A stretch of 64,000 nt of DNA from Polluticaenibacter yanchengensis (GCA_027854065.1 JAQGEF010000012.1:1-64000), one strand, 5' to 3'. Counted from the stretch's first letter, positions 35,164 through 43,994 are shown. Program-made: numbers and translations. The notes: generated by a model from the sequence alone, not told the origin.

Positions 35164-36261
35164 ATGAAAGAATTTTTCGACATTGTCATTTTAGACAACA
35201 CAATACGGGCATACACTATTTCCCTAAGTATTATCGCTATTTTCTTCCTTTTTAAAACCCTGATAACAAAAATTGTTATATGGATTTTAAAAAAGCTTGT
35301 CAAAAGAGAAGTTGTAGAAAAATTAGATACTGAGTTTGTGGCTTATATAGCCAAACCACTGCGTTTATTCCTGCTTGTTTTTATTATACTGGTGGCCACC
35401 CACAGGCTGCAGTTACCCCATATATTAGAATTTAAAATCTACAAATTAGCATTTCCTGATATCCTGGAAGCGGTTGTAAGAGGCATCTGGATATGGACAT
35501 TTGTATGGTTCTGTAACAGGCTAATGTTTGCTATTGCAGGTGTATTGCATAAAAAAGCACAATTGACAGAAGATAAATCCGATGACCAGATCATCATTTT
35601 TTTCCGCGACCTGCTTAATGTGATTATTTGGATTATCGGCATTTTATTAATTATAAAGTTCTCATTAGGCTTTCCGTTGAACAATATCCTTACCAGCATT
35701 AGCTTAGTAGGTGCGGCATTAGCATTGGCATTTAAAGAAAGCCTGGAAAACATCATTGCTTCTTTCATCATTTTCTTCGATAAACCTTTTGTAATAGGCG
35801 ATAGTGTGAAAGTTGGTTCCACCGCAGGTGTAGTTGAAAAGATCGGTATCAGGAGCACCAGGATTTTAACGGGAGATAAAACCTATATCTCTGTACCTAA
35901 TAAACAAATGGCTGACTCTGTTTTAGACAACCAGTCACGCAGAACCGCCAGGAGAGCAACACAAACCATCGAGCTTTCTTTAAGTGTTCCCGGCACACAG
36001 CTCACCTACTTTATAGATAGTTTAAAACAGTTTTTGTCCAATAAACTGATTGTGAACAGCTACACGGTTTTCCTGTCTGATACCGGCAAAACTGCCCATG
36101 TTATCACTGTGGAATACCTGACAAATATGACACAGACATTAGCGGAATTCAACAATTTCAGACAGGAGGTGAACCTGTTTATCATTAATTACTTAGATAC
36201 TCAAAAAATTGAGTACGCCGCTTCTTCCAGCACTGTGGTAGTAAGCCAGGCCACCAATTAA
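35164..36261 (+). CDS. Mechanosensitive ion channel, MscS family
   Basis: The 365-residue protein has four hydrophobic segments in its first 190 residues. The MscS pore and beta domain follow: SISLVGAALALAFKESLENIIASF, the segment FFDKPFVIGDSVKVG, and then VGS...GVVEKIGIRSTRI. It relieves osmotic stress as a homoheptamer in the inner membrane. It is third in the lpxH operon, 6 bp after the exported protein gene. Confidence 0.92.
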   Translation: MKEFFDIVILDNTIRAYTISLSIIAIFFLFKTLITKIVIWILKKLVKREVVEKLDTEFVAYIAKPLRLFLLVFIILVATHRLQLPHILEFKIYKLAFPDILEAVVRGIWIWTFVWFCNRLMFAIAGVLHKKAQLTEDKSDDQIIIFFRDLLNVIIWIIGILLIIKFSLGFPLNNILTSISLVGAALALAFKESLENIIASFIIFFDKPFVIGDSVKVGSTAGVVEKIGIRSTRILTGDKTYISVPNKQMADSVLDNQSRRTARRATQTIELSLSVPGTQLTYFIDSLKQFLSNKLIVNSYTVFLSDTGKTAHVITVEYLTNMTQTLAEFNNFRQEVNLFIINYLDTQKIEYAASSSTVVVSQATN

Positions 36262-36286
36262 GGTTAAGCCTAAGAAAAGAACAAAA

Positions 36287-36312
36287 AGTACAAGGGAGTG
36301 ACACAACGATGT
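36287..36312 (+). repeat. 26-bp exact intergenic repeat (family 5), copy b
   Basis: Identical to 13371-13396 over 26 bp. It lies 57 bp before a lipoprotein gene and 25 bp after the MscS stop. The bases beyond the 26 are not the same as in copy a. Confidence 0.8.
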
Positions 36313-36369
36313 ACAATAGTAGCATTTAAGCCCGCTCAATAAAAAGAAAAAATCAACCGGAGCATATTC

Positions 36370-37080
36370 ATGAAAACGATATTAAAATTATCGGTTGTTG
36401 CAATGGCATTCTTCGCCTGCAAAAACCAGACAAATAAACCTGAAGTATCAAATACAGAGACCGTTAATAACCTGGCTTTTGAAGGATTGAAGTCAAATGG
36501 CATCATAGAAATAACCGACACGACTCAACTGGAAACCATTGATTCTGCCGCCATCAAAAATGCCCTTAAAGGAGATGCGTTTTATAACCTTGTTTTCTGG
36601 AAAAACAGGGCGATCGTTTACACAGACAGTAAAGTGGTAGAAGTGATTTCCGCTTCATTAATGTCCATTCCTAATACTTTAATTGAAACTCAGACAGAGG
36701 TCTTATACAATTTCAACCGTACCTGGTGCGACAGTATTGAAGACAAAAGCATCTGGAAGAATTATATTTTAAGTGCCAGCTTAGTAAATGACTCTCTGAA
36801 ACAGCAGGAATACATAGATGCGCACAATACCCAAAGAGACAAATGGCCGGATGTGGCTAAAGGGTTTTGCCATGCGAATTTCCAGCAATTGCAGATTTTT
36901 AAAATAGGCCGCCAGTTGGTACTGATCATCCGCGTACCAGCAGCAAATACCCTGGAAGAACTTGATCCTAAAACACTGGAGAATAATCCTAAAATGGTAG
37001 AATGGAATAACCTCATGAAAGATTACCAAACCGGCCTGCCCGGCACAAAACCAGGGGAAACCTGGGTCTTTTTCAAGTAA
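36370..37080 (+). CDS. Lipoprotein with L-rhamnose mutarotase-like domain
   Basis: The 236-residue protein has a lipobox (LSVVAMAFFAC, C17). The C-terminal half resembles the RhaM/YiiL L-rhamnose mutarotase family: YIDAHNTQRDKWPDVAKGF, then FQQLQIFKIGRQLVLIIRV and the NNPKMVEWNNLMKDY end. RhaM enzymes interconvert rhamnose anomers in the cytosol; an exported lipoprotein form would be unusual. The N-terminal part (residues 20-120) looks like a second, diverged copy of a similar fold. The domain call is moderate. Confidence 0.6.
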   Translation: MKTILKLSVVAMAFFACKNQTNKPEVSNTETVNNLAFEGLKSNGIIEITDTTQLETIDSAAIKNALKGDAFYNLVFWKNRAIVYTDSKVVEVISASLMSIPNTLIETQTEVLYNFNRTWCDSIEDKSIWKNYILSASLVNDSLKQQEYIDAHNTQRDKWPDVAKGFCHANFQQLQIFKIGRQLVLIIRVPAANTLEELDPKTLENNPKMVEWNNLMKDYQTGLPGTKPGETWVFFK

Positions 37081-37105
37081 TAGATGTATTCCAAATCCAA
37101 TGTTA

Positions 37106-37113
37106 TATATTTG
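37106..37113 (+). promoter_or_regulatory. -7 element of the FAD oxidoreductase gene
   Basis: TATATTTG matches TAnnTTTG, 22 nt before the ATG at 37136. No clear -33 motif is seen. Confidence 0.45.
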
Positions 37114-37135
37114 AAGATATTCATGAACGAAGCTA

Positions 37136-38614
37136 ATGAGTCATAAAAAGAGAATTGCTATCATAGGGGCCGGTCCCGCAGGTTTAACAGCGGCTTACCT
37201 CTTAGGCAAAACTAACCAGTTTCATATCGATGTTTTTGAGAAAGACCCTAATTATGTTGGTGGTATTTCCCGTACAGAGTCCTATAAAGGATATCATTTC
37301 GATATTGGCGGTCATCGTTTTTTCAGCAAATCACAGGAAGTAGAAGATTTCTGGACAGAGATCCTGGGCGACGAAATGCTGGAACGCCCGCGCAGCAGCC
37401 GTATTTTTTATAACAATACATTTTTTGCCTATCCTTTAGTGGCCGGTGAAGCGCTAAGAAAACTGGGCATTATAGAATCCACACTTTGTGTGGCCAGTTA
37501 TTTTAAAGCAAGGCTTTTTCCTGTTAAAAATCCAAAGAATTTTGAAGAATGGGTCTCCAATGAATTTGGCTCCAGGCTTTTCCGCATATTTTTTAAAACT
37601 TATACCGAAAAAGTATGGGGAGTACCTTGCACCGAATTATCCGCCGACTGGGCGGCTCAGCGCATTAAAGGCCTGTCGTTAATGTCAGCCATTAAAAATG
37701 CGCTATTTCCTCCCAGCAAAAAAAACGGTAAAAGCGGGCAGATAAAAACATTGATAGACTCTTTTCGCTATCCGAAAAACGGTCCCGGCCAGATGTGGGA
37801 AGCCTGCGCGGCCAAATGTCGCCATATGGGAGTGAACATTCACATGGGCGTGAATGTATCCGGGCTGGAATATGTTTCAGAAAACAACTGGAATGTAATA
37901 ACCAATTCGGATACCGATACTGCCAATTATGATTATGTCATTTCTACCGCTCCGGTGCGTGAACTGATCAACGCCATTAAAAATCCGTTACCGGCAGCAA
38001 CGATCAATGCCGCCAATGCATTAAACTACAGGGATTTCCTTACTGTGGTACTGATCCTTAAAGACAAAAATGTTTTCTCCGATAACTGGATTTACATACA
38101 CGATCCCAACGTAAAAGTCGGGCGTATCCAGCACTTCAAAAGCTGGAGTCCTTACATGATTCCCAATGATGAGAATGTTTGTTACGGCCTGGAATACTTC
38201 TGTTTTGAAGGAGATGGTTTATGGACCAGCAGTAATGAGGAGTTGGGGGAATTAGGCAAAAAAGAAGTAGAAAAGATTGGCTTAGCCAATGCGGCTGAAG
38301 TGGAAGACACTTATGTCGTGCGCCAGCCAAAAGCATACCCGGTTTATGACGCCCATTATGCCAGGCACCTGGAAACCATTAAAGGCACATTGCAAACAAT
38401 GCCTGGTTTAATCCTTGTCGGACGCAATGGTATGCACAAATACAACAACCAGGACCATAGTATGATGACGGCCATGTTAGCCGTTAAAAATATTGTAGCC
38501 GGTAAAGAAATTTACAATTTATGGAATGTGAATGAAGATGCGGAATACCACGAAAGCGGGGAAAGAGGCAGCGAGCCGGCAGGCCGCAGCATGCCAAAAA
38601 CCATCCATGCATAA
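37136..38614 (+). CDS. NAD(P)/FAD-dependent oxidoreductase, amine oxidase/UDP-galactopyranose mutase-like
   Basis: The 492-residue flavoprotein has the ADP-binding IIGAGPAGLTAAYLLG motif at the N-terminus, then EKDPNYVGGISRT and DIGGHRFF. The C-terminal FAD motif is LILVGRNGMHKYNNQDHSM. The pattern matches a group of protoporphyrinogen oxidase-like or UDP-galactopyranose mutase-like proteins often found near glycan genes. The reaction is not determined. It ends 6 bp before its terminator. Confidence 0.78.
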   Translation: MSHKKRIAIIGAGPAGLTAAYLLGKTNQFHIDVFEKDPNYVGGISRTESYKGYHFDIGGHRFFSKSQEVEDFWTEILGDEMLERPRSSRIFYNNTFFAYPLVAGEALRKLGIIESTLCVASYFKARLFPVKNPKNFEEWVSNEFGSRLFRIFFKTYTEKVWGVPCTELSADWAAQRIKGLSLMSAIKNALFPPSKKNGKSGQIKTLIDSFRYPKNGPGQMWEACAAKCRHMGVNIHMGVNVSGLEYVSENNWNVITNSDTDTANYDYVISTAPVRELINAIKNPLPAATINAANALNYRDFLTVVLILKDKNVFSDNWIYIHDPNVKVGRIQHFKSWSPYMIPNDENVCYGLEYFCFEGDGLWTSSNEELGELGKKEVEKIGLANAAEVEDTYVVRQPKAYPVYDAHYARHLETIKGTLQTMPGLILVGRNGMHKYNNQDHSMMTAMLAVKNIVAGKEIYNLWNVNEDAEYHESGERGSEPAGRSMPKTIHA

Positions 38615-38620
38615 AACAGT

Positions 38621-38655
38621 AAGGGCAGATGTTATTACAACTTCTGCCCTTTTTT
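38621..38655 (+). terminator. Rho-independent terminator after the oxidoreductase
   Basis: AAGGGCAGA (38621-38629) pairs with TCTGCCCTT (38643-38651), followed by TTTTT. It lies between convergent genes. Confidence 0.88.
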
Positions 38656-38674
38656 ATTACTCCAAAAAACGCTC

Positions 38675-39430
38675 TTAAATGTTCAAACCGCCACAAGCGC
38701 TCAGCACCTGCCCAGTTACATAGCTGCTCATATCACTCGCCAAAAACAAAGTAACATTTGCAATGTCCTCAGCCGATGCAAAACGTCCCAAAGGAATACT
38801 TGCTTTATACTTATCCGCAGCATCACCCTCTTTCAGGTAACTGGTCATATCCGTTTCCACAAATCCCGGGGCAATGGCGTTACAACGAATATTGCGGCTG
38901 CCTAATTCTTTAGCCACACTTTTAGTAAAACCGTTTACACCGGCCTTACTTGCAGCATAACTGCCCTGCCCGGCGTTACCCATTTCACCAATCACGCTGC
39001 TCATATTTATAATACTGCCAGCACGTGCTTTCATCATAGGTTTCAGCACTTGCTTCGTCATATAAAACACACTGTTCAGGTTGGTTGCTATTACATCGTT
39101 CCATTGTTCAGGGCTCATGCGAAGCAGCAGATTATCTTTACTGATACCGGCATTATTTACCAAAATATCCACTGTGCCAAAAGTAGCCAGTACATCAGCC
39201 ACCATTGTTTCACAAGCAGCAAAATCTGCAGCATTACTTTGATACGCTTTCGCTTTTACACCCAAAGCAATCAGTTTTTCTTCCAGCGCTTTCGCCTTTT
39301 CCGCACTATTGTCACTTACATAAGTAAATGCCACATGTGCGCCCTGTTCTGCAAATTTAATGGCAATCGCTTCGCCTATTCCCCTGGCAGCGCCAGTTAC
39401 GATCGCAACTTTATCCTGTAATAATTTCAT
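38675..39430 (-). CDS. fabG: 3-oxoacyl-[acyl-carrier-protein] reductase
   Basis: The 251-residue classical SDR has the TGAARGIGEA cofactor motif, the NNAGI segment, the SS of INMSSVIGEMGN and the catalytic YAASK near residue 153. It matches FabG, the NADPH-dependent reductase in fatty acid elongation. Many SDRs look similar, but the NNAGISKDNLLLRMS and VETDMT segments favour FabG. It is convergent with the oxidoreductase gene. The 375-bp region upstream contains a family 1 repeat. Confidence 0.9.
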   Translation of the reverse strand: MKLLQDKVAIVTGAARGIGEAIAIKFAEQGAHVAFTYVSDNSAEKAKALEEKLIALGVKAKAYQSNAADFAACETMVADVLATFGTVDILVNNAGISKDNLLLRMSPEQWNDVIATNLNSVFYMTKQVLKPMMKARAGSIINMSSVIGEMGNAGQGSYAASKAGVNGFTKSVAKELGSRNIRCNAIAPGFVETDMTSYLKEGDAADKYKASIPLGRFASAEDIANVTLFLASDMSSYVTGQVLSACGGLNI

Positions 39431-39520
39431 AAATATTCATTATAAATATTAGCAAATAAACACTATTTTTTGCATTTATACAATATGTGACTATTCAGCC
39501 GGTTATTCTGATTTTTTATA

Positions 39521-39643
39521 GGGGGCTCTCCCCTTTTGTTCAGCCTGTTTTACATTTGTTCCGGCTGCTTTGGGGTTCGCTTCGCTCCGTGCTCCTGCGT
39601 CGCACCGGCTCGTGCCTCGCCACCCACGCATCCGGCAGCCCTT
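39521..39643 (+). repeat. Dispersed GC-rich intergenic repeat, family 1, copy d
   Basis: It opens GGGGGCTCTCCCC, continues GGGGTTCGCTTCGCTCCGTG and CTCCTGCGTCGCACCGGCTC, and closes CCACCCACGCATCCGGCAGC. It is closest to copy e at 48035, which is on the other strand. Confidence 0.78.
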
Positions 39644-39792
39644 CTGCAATTAATCTCTAATCACCCATTCATTGGCTGTAGCGATTCATGAACCTTTATC
39701 CTGTTAATCTGAATATATTAATTACAGCGGATAACACTATCCGCCTTCCTTACACAATCACTCCAATTAACGCTACTATCATGATTCTTCTG

Positions 39793-39800
39793 TAATTTTG
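39793..39800 (+). promoter_or_regulatory. -7 element abutting the dapF start
   Basis: TAATTTTG matches TAnnTTTG and ends 5 nt before the ATG at 39806, predicting a nearly leaderless mRNA. Confidence 0.5.
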
Positions 39801-39805
39801 CTGTT

Positions 39806-40606
39806 ATGAACCAGGAGATTAAATTTTACAAATATCAGGGCTGTGGCAATGATTTCATTTTAATAGACGACAGGCAAAATTCAATCACATTAACCACCGG
39901 GCAAATAGAAAAACTATGCGACCGTCGCTTTGGCATTGGTGCAGATGGCTTAATGCTTTTACGGAGTAAGGAAGGTTACGACTTTCAAATGGTTTATTAC
40001 AATGCGGATGGCAATGAAAGTACAATGTGCGGCAATGGCGGCAGGTGTATTACCAGGTTTGCCAGCGACCTGGGTATTACTTTTCCAAAATATAATTTCC
40101 TGGCGATTGATGGCCCGCATGACGCTACCATTGAAGCAAATGGTATTGTGAATCTCAAAATGATAGATGTACACCAGGTAGCCTCTTTTCCCGGATTCAA
40201 ATTCTTAAACACCGGTTCCCCGCATGTGGTAATGCCTGTTACAGATATATTGAATATTGACGTATATAATAAAGGAAAAGAGATTCGCTACAGTGACACA
40301 TTTACGCCCGGCGGCACCAATGTGAACTTTACTGAAGTAACAGATAACAACACCATATTTGTAAGGACCTATGAACGTGGTGTGGAAGATGAAACATTAA
40401 GTTGCGGTACAGGTGTAACGGCATGCGCTTTAATGCAGGCGGATTTAAGCAATAATGCAGAACCGCAAACGGTGAATGTTAAGACTCGTGGTGGTAATTT
40501 AAAGGTCATGTTTACTGCTGAAAATGAACAAACGTTCAGTAATATCTGGCTTTGCGGCCCGGCAGAAAAAGTATTTGAAGGCAATATTCAGATTCAAGGT
40601 CTATAA
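39806..40606 (+). CDS. dapF: Diaminopimelate epimerase
   Basis: The 266-residue enzyme has both catalytic cysteine motifs, MCGNGGR near residues 72-78 and SCGTGVTAC in the C-terminal half, plus KYQGCGNDFILID at the start. It interconverts LL- and meso-diaminopimelate for lysine and peptidoglycan synthesis. A GNAT gene starts 3 bp after the stop and is probably co-transcribed. Confidence 0.96.
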   Translation: MNQEIKFYKYQGCGNDFILIDDRQNSITLTTGQIEKLCDRRFGIGADGLMLLRSKEGYDFQMVYYNADGNESTMCGNGGRCITRFASDLGITFPKYNFLAIDGPHDATIEANGIVNLKMIDVHQVASFPGFKFLNTGSPHVVMPVTDILNIDVYNKGKEIRYSDTFTPGGTNVNFTEVTDNNTIFVRTYERGVEDETLSCGTGVTACALMQADLSNNAEPQTVNVKTRGGNLKVMFTAENEQTFSNIWLCGPAEKVFEGNIQIQGL

Positions 40607-40609
40607 ATT

Positions 40610-41110
40610 ATGGCAACAGTACAGATAGTAAAAGCAAGCAACGAAGATATCATTGCCATTCAGAAAATAGCAGCTGCCACCTGGCCTGTCACCTACAATG
40701 CAATACTCAGTGCCAAACAATTGAGCTATATGCTTAATAAAATGTACAATACTGAGGTTATTGCCAGCCAAATGAATACAACTGGTAACCAGTTTTTCCT
40801 GGCTGTTCTGGACGGGCAGCCGATCGGCTTCTGTCATGTAGCAGTTTCTGAACAATCCCATACTTATAAACTACACAAATTATACGTGCTGCCTACTATA
40901 CAAAAAACCGGGGCTGGCATTACGCTGATGCAAACTGCGGAAGATTTTGCCCGTGAGCATGGTGCTACAAATCTTATCCTGAATGTAAACAGGCATAATA
41001 ATGCATTTGGCTTTTATAAAAAACACGGTTTCGAAATTCTCAGGTCGGAAGATGTAGATATTGGCCGGAACTTTTTTATGAACGATTATGTTTTAATAAA
41101 AAGCCTGTAA
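40610..41110 (+). CDS. GNAT family N-acetyltransferase
   Basis: The 166-residue acetyltransferase has the acetyl-CoA motif region LHKLYVLPTIQKTGAGITLM and the following helix, then NLILNVNRHNNAFGFYKKHGFE, typical of the RimI-like fold. The acceptor is unknown. It is coupled to dapF with a 3-bp gap and ends at a strong terminator. Confidence 0.9.
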   Translation: MATVQIVKASNEDIIAIQKIAAATWPVTYNAILSAKQLSYMLNKMYNTEVIASQMNTTGNQFFLAVLDGQPIGFCHVAVSEQSHTYKLHKLYVLPTIQKTGAGITLMQTAEDFAREHGATNLILNVNRHNNAFGFYKKHGFEILRSEDVDIGRNFFMNDYVLIKSL

Positions 41111-41139
41111 ATAAAAAAATCCCATAGATGCAGGCATAA

Positions 41140-41177
41140 AAAAACCGTTGATGGATTTCAGCTCATCAACGGTTTTT
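41140..41177. terminator. Bidirectional terminator, GNAT / Spy-like gene
   Basis: A 14-bp perfect stem (AAAAACCGTTGATG at 41140-41153 against 41164-41177) carries A- and T-runs at its ends, between convergent stops. Confidence 0.9.
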
Positions 41178-41199
41178 AAATTTTAAAATCTATTAAAGA

Positions 41200-41565
41200 T
41201 TATTCACCTTCTTTTTTCTTTTCAGCGTCTTTTTGCTTTTTAGATTCTTCCTTGTAGGTTTCGTATTTTACCTGTTGTTCTTTGGTAAGTAATTCGTTGA
41301 TTTTAGCTTCACGCTCAGTGCGAATTTCCTTAATTCTTGCTTTCTTAGCTTTTTCATCCAGTACAGTAGTGGACTTTACAGTTTCTTCCTGCTCTTTGTA
41401 AGTAGCTTTTATATCTTTAATTTTCTGGTCAACTTCTTTAGTTAGACCCAGTACCTCACGCAGGCTTTGTTTTTTCTCCTGCTTATCCTGGGCATATACA
41501 TTGGTAGAAGTTAAAGTTGCTATTGATAAAACTGCCGCAACCAGCATTAATGTTACTTTTTTCAT
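41200..41565 (-). CDS. Periplasmic charged helical protein, Spy/LTxxQ-like
   Basis: The 121-residue protein has a signal peptide (KKVTLMLVAAVLSIATLTSTNVYAQ). A highly charged helical body follows with LGLTKEVDQKIKDI and LLTKEQQVKYE, reminiscent of the LTxxQ chaperone motif. Spy-like proteins bind unfolded proteins in the periplasm. I chose the internal ATG (MKKVTL), seven codons into the open frame. A TAAATTTG element (41584-41591, minus strand) lies 18 nt before it. Confidence 0.65.
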   Translation of the reverse strand: MKKVTLMLVAAVLSIATLTSTNVYAQDKQEKKQSLREVLGLTKEVDQKIKDIKATYKEQEETVKSTTVLDEKAKKARIKEIRTEREAKINELLTKEQQVKYETYKEESKKQKDAEKKKEGE

Positions 41566-41653
41566 ACAACAAAGTTTAGATACCAAATTTAAGTACTAAA
41601 AACAATGTCATAACCGGTTTTACATTAATTTAATCTTGCAAACGTTTGCAGGA

Positions 41654-42172
41654 TTATTCAGCCATCAAAGCTTTTACTTCATGCTGTATCGCATCCTGAA
41701 CAATATTATTCATGGTAGCTTGCGGGTTCGCTAAGTCAAAATCGATAATACTCCTGTTTAAATCAATCGCTTTCGCATCATCTTTTTGCATCTGGGCCAA
41801 TTGGTTGATAATATAAATATTCTGGTCCTTCATTTTTTTTAATGCTTCCCAAACTGTCGGGTTCACATAAATCTGCTGTGTTACATTATGCTCAAATTCA
41901 TCGCTGATGGCCCTGGTAAGCGTAAATTGCATTTGAGCAACATTCAGTTCGTTATTAAACAATCGGTTAACGAGGTTGGTTAACTTAGTGCGTTCTGCTA
42001 GTAATGTTAAACGTTCATAAGCGGCTATCTGCATTTTTATACTGTCTGTTCTCAGCAGTTTAGCAGACTCCAGGCCACGGAATTTTCTTAAAGACCAGCT
42101 TAGATATGCTGCAAAACCGGCGATGCTTAATCCTAATGCTATTGTCAATATGGTATTAACAGTTGTTTCCAT
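41654..42172 (-). CDS. Membrane-anchored helical protein, unknown function
   Basis: The 172-residue protein has one N-terminal span (TVNTILTIALGLSIAGFAAYLSW). A long helical cytosolic or periplasmic domain follows without cysteines or catalytic motifs. I do not recognise the family beyond Bacteroidota-like composition. It lies 88 bp upstream of the Spy-like gene on the same strand and is divergent from trxA. Confidence 0.6.
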   Translation of the reverse strand: METTVNTILTIALGLSIAGFAAYLSWSLRKFRGLESAKLLRTDSIKMQIAAYERLTLLAERTKLTNLVNRLFNNELNVAQMQFTLTRAISDEFEHNVTQQIYVNPTVWEALKKMKDQNIYIINQLAQMQKDDAKAIDLNRSIIDFDLANPQATMNNIVQDAIQHEVKALMAE

Positions 42173-42330
42173 ACAAGTTAATTCTATTTTTTGCGAATGT
42201 AAATCCTTATTATAATACTATATGAATTTGATACCATTTAAACGGGGATTATTAGGAATTTATTGTAATTTCAATTTTATGACAAAATAACATGACAATA
42301 TATTACTCCACAGGTGTGAATAACACATAA

Positions 42331-42361
42331 TTGCATGTTATTAGAATTGGTGCTATTTTTG
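42331..42361 (+). promoter_or_regulatory. Promoter of trxA
   Basis: TTG at 42331-42333 and TATTTTTG at 42354-42361 are separated by 20 nt, a full match to the Bacteroidota -33/-7 pattern. The predicted leader is about 45 nt. Confidence 0.7.
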
Positions 42362-42412
42362 TAACCATTTTATTGTAGAAAATTAAATTTAAAAACTTTA
42401 AAAATAATTACA

Positions 42413-42730
42413 ATGGCTTTAGAATTTACAGATTCAAACTTTCAAAGTGAAGTAATAGATAATGGTCAGTTAACAATAGTAGACTTTTGGGCTGAATGGT
42501 GTGGACCTTGTCGTGCAATCGGGCCGGTTATTGAGGAATTATCATCTGAATATAGTGGAAAAGTAAGTGTAGGTAAATTAAACGTTGACCATAATGGTGA
42601 GGTTAGTTCTAAATATGGCATTACGTCCATTCCTGCTATCTTATTTTTCAAAAATGGCGTGGTTGTTGATAAGCTAGTAGGAGCACAACCAAAAAGCAAT
42701 TTTGTTAAAAAAATAGAGCAACACTTATAA
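42413..42730 (+). CDS. trxA: Thioredoxin
   Basis: The 105-residue protein has the WCGPC active site (C30, C33), DFWAEW before it and the cis-proline region TSIPAILFF. It reduces protein disulfides in the cytosol and could serve partners such as ribonucleotide reductase. It has a well-formed promoter and a strong terminator, so it is monocistronic. Confidence 0.96.
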   Translation: MALEFTDSNFQSEVIDNGQLTIVDFWAEWCGPCRAIGPVIEELSSEYSGKVSVGKLNVDHNGEVSSKYGITSIPAILFFKNGVVVDKLVGAQPKSNFVKKIEQHL

Positions 42731-42746
42731 TCTTTGAAATATAGTG

Positions 42747-42789
42747 AATAACAAAACCTATAAAGCCGGGCTTTATAGGTTTTGTTATT
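42747..42789 (+). terminator. Rho-independent terminator of trxA
   Basis: A 19-bp perfect stem (42747-42765 with 42771-42789, core AAAACCTATAAAG) has a 5-nt loop. The right arm ends in a T-rich run. Confidence 0.88.
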
Positions 42790-42824
42790 TTACAATATGG
42801 TTCAAATTCAAAAAATGCATTACA

Positions 42825-43346
42825 ATGAAACATAGCCTCCCGGATTGGAAACATTTAATTCCTGAAAATTTTAGTGATCATAGCCGCGTGTGGATTTATC
42901 AATCTAACAGAATGTTTGGCTTTCAGGAAGCATTACAGATAGAAAGTATATTAGAGGACTTTGTCGAGCACTGGAAAAGCCATGGCGACGAGGTAAAAGG
43001 TTATGCCAACTTAGTTTTCGGACAGTTTATTGTGCTGATCGCTGACGAATCTGATACACAGGTAAGCGGCTGCAGCACAGATAGCTCTGTGCGGGTTATT
43101 AAGGAAATTGAAACCTTGTTCAATGTTACCCTGTTCGACAGGTTATTACTGGCATTTGAACATAAAGGCAGGATCCAGATGCTGCCTATCTCTCAATTGA
43201 ACTACGCGTTAAATAACAACTATATATCTGAAAACTCCCTGTTCTTCAATAACACTGTAAAAACAAAGAAAGAGTTATTGGATTCATGGATATTACCGGT
43301 TAAAGACAGTTGGCTGAACAGCCGGCTTAGCTTAGACAAGGCATAA
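42825..43346 (+). CDS. Conserved Bacteroidota protein of unknown function
   Basis: The 173-residue soluble protein begins MKHSLPDWKHLIPENF and has SRVWIYQSNRMFG, FIVLIADES and SGCSTDSSVRVIKEIE. Homologues in databases are often labelled 'ABC transporter ATPase', but no Walker motif is present, so that label is wrong. The conserved Cys in GCSTDSS may matter. The open frame extends upstream into the trxA terminator; the ATG at 42825 is the likely start. Confidence 0.75.
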   Translation: MKHSLPDWKHLIPENFSDHSRVWIYQSNRMFGFQEALQIESILEDFVEHWKSHGDEVKGYANLVFGQFIVLIADESDTQVSGCSTDSSVRVIKEIETLFNVTLFDRLLLAFEHKGRIQMLPISQLNYALNNNYISENSLFFNNTVKTKKELLDSWILPVKDSWLNSRLSLDKA

Positions 43347-43348
43347 GC

Positions 43349-43384
43349 AAAAGCGCATTAAACTTTTAAATTTAATGCGCTTTT
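43349..43384 (+). terminator. Rho-independent terminator
   Basis: AAAAGCGCATTAAA (43349-43362) pairs with TTTAATGCGCTTTT (43371-43384), then TTTATA. It directly follows the stop at 43346. Confidence 0.9.
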
Positions 43385-43454
43385 TTTATAAGCCGGGCAC
43401 TGAGATCATAGCCCGCGTTTTAATAGAACATCCCTTCTATAAAATACCCGGCGA

Positions 43455-43979
43455 TCAGAAATTCTGAACATTGTCATTTGTGAAATGGCCTGCATACCTT
43501 TTCAATAACTTAATAGTCATAATAAAATGGGTCACGATTAAAAGTGATACCACAAGGAAAATTTTGAACAAGGTTTTTAAACTACTCTCTACCTCCGCCC
43601 TTTTAATATTCGCATCTATCTGGGTAACGTTATCATACATCTGATCTGCAAATGATTGAAAGAAATCATGTTGAGTTAAACTGCTGACACTTACAAACAG
43701 CAACATTGCTGCCATAAACAAGGTCACGTAACCATTCACTTTTATCCAGTCTTTTAAACCTGTTTTCAGGGTACCATTTAGTAAGATGATCCTCTTTAAA
43801 AAACGATTGCTCAAAAAGAAATATATGACTACGGCGCTAAAAACAAAGAACGGCAGCAGGGCTGCAAAATTGCCGAAAATCTGGGGCAATAGGGTAACTG
43901 CTGTAAAGCCTATTAAAAAAGCAACCGGCATTAACAATACCGTTATTACCTGGTATATTGTGGCTAAATTAAATTTCAT
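43455..43979 (-). CDS. Small integral membrane protein, unknown function
   Basis: The 174-residue protein has about four membrane helices (IYQVITVLLMPVAFLIGFTAV, ALLPFFVFSAVVIYFFL, VTLFMAAMLLFVSV, IFLVVSLLIVTHFIMT) with a charged loop between the third and fourth. No family is recognised. I chose the ATG three codons into the open frame (MKFNLATIYQ). A -7 element ends 6 nt before it, inside the T-run of the aspS terminator. Confidence 0.7.
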   Translation of the reverse strand: MKFNLATIYQVITVLLMPVAFLIGFTAVTLLPQIFGNFAALLPFFVFSAVVIYFFLSNRFLKRIILLNGTLKTGLKDWIKVNGYVTLFMAAMLLFVSVSSLTQHDFFQSFADQMYDNVTQIDANIKRAEVESSLKTLFKIFLVVSLLIVTHFIMTIKLLKRYAGHFTNDNVQNF

Positions 43980-43985
43980 ATACTG

Positions 43986-43993
43986 CAAAAATA
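43986..43993 (-). promoter_or_regulatory. -7 element overlapping the aspS terminator tail
   Basis: TATTTTTG on the minus strand ends 6 nt before the ATG at 43979 and lies in the T-run of the aspS terminator. One short sequence may thus end aspS transcription and start the next. Confidence 0.5.
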
Positions 43994-43994
43994 A

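Larger units (their letters stand above)
39431..39805. other. Divergent gene-free region with family 1 repeat
   Basis: This 375-bp stretch lies between fabG and dapF. A family 1 repeat occupies 39521-39643. A weak minus-strand TTTATTTG lies near the fabG side, and the dapF -7 element is at 39793-39800. No ORF is supported. Confidence 0.5.

Noticed and set aside
42825..43346. ABC transporter ATPase, the label often given to homologues
   Set aside because: No Walker A, Walker B or signature motif exists in the protein.
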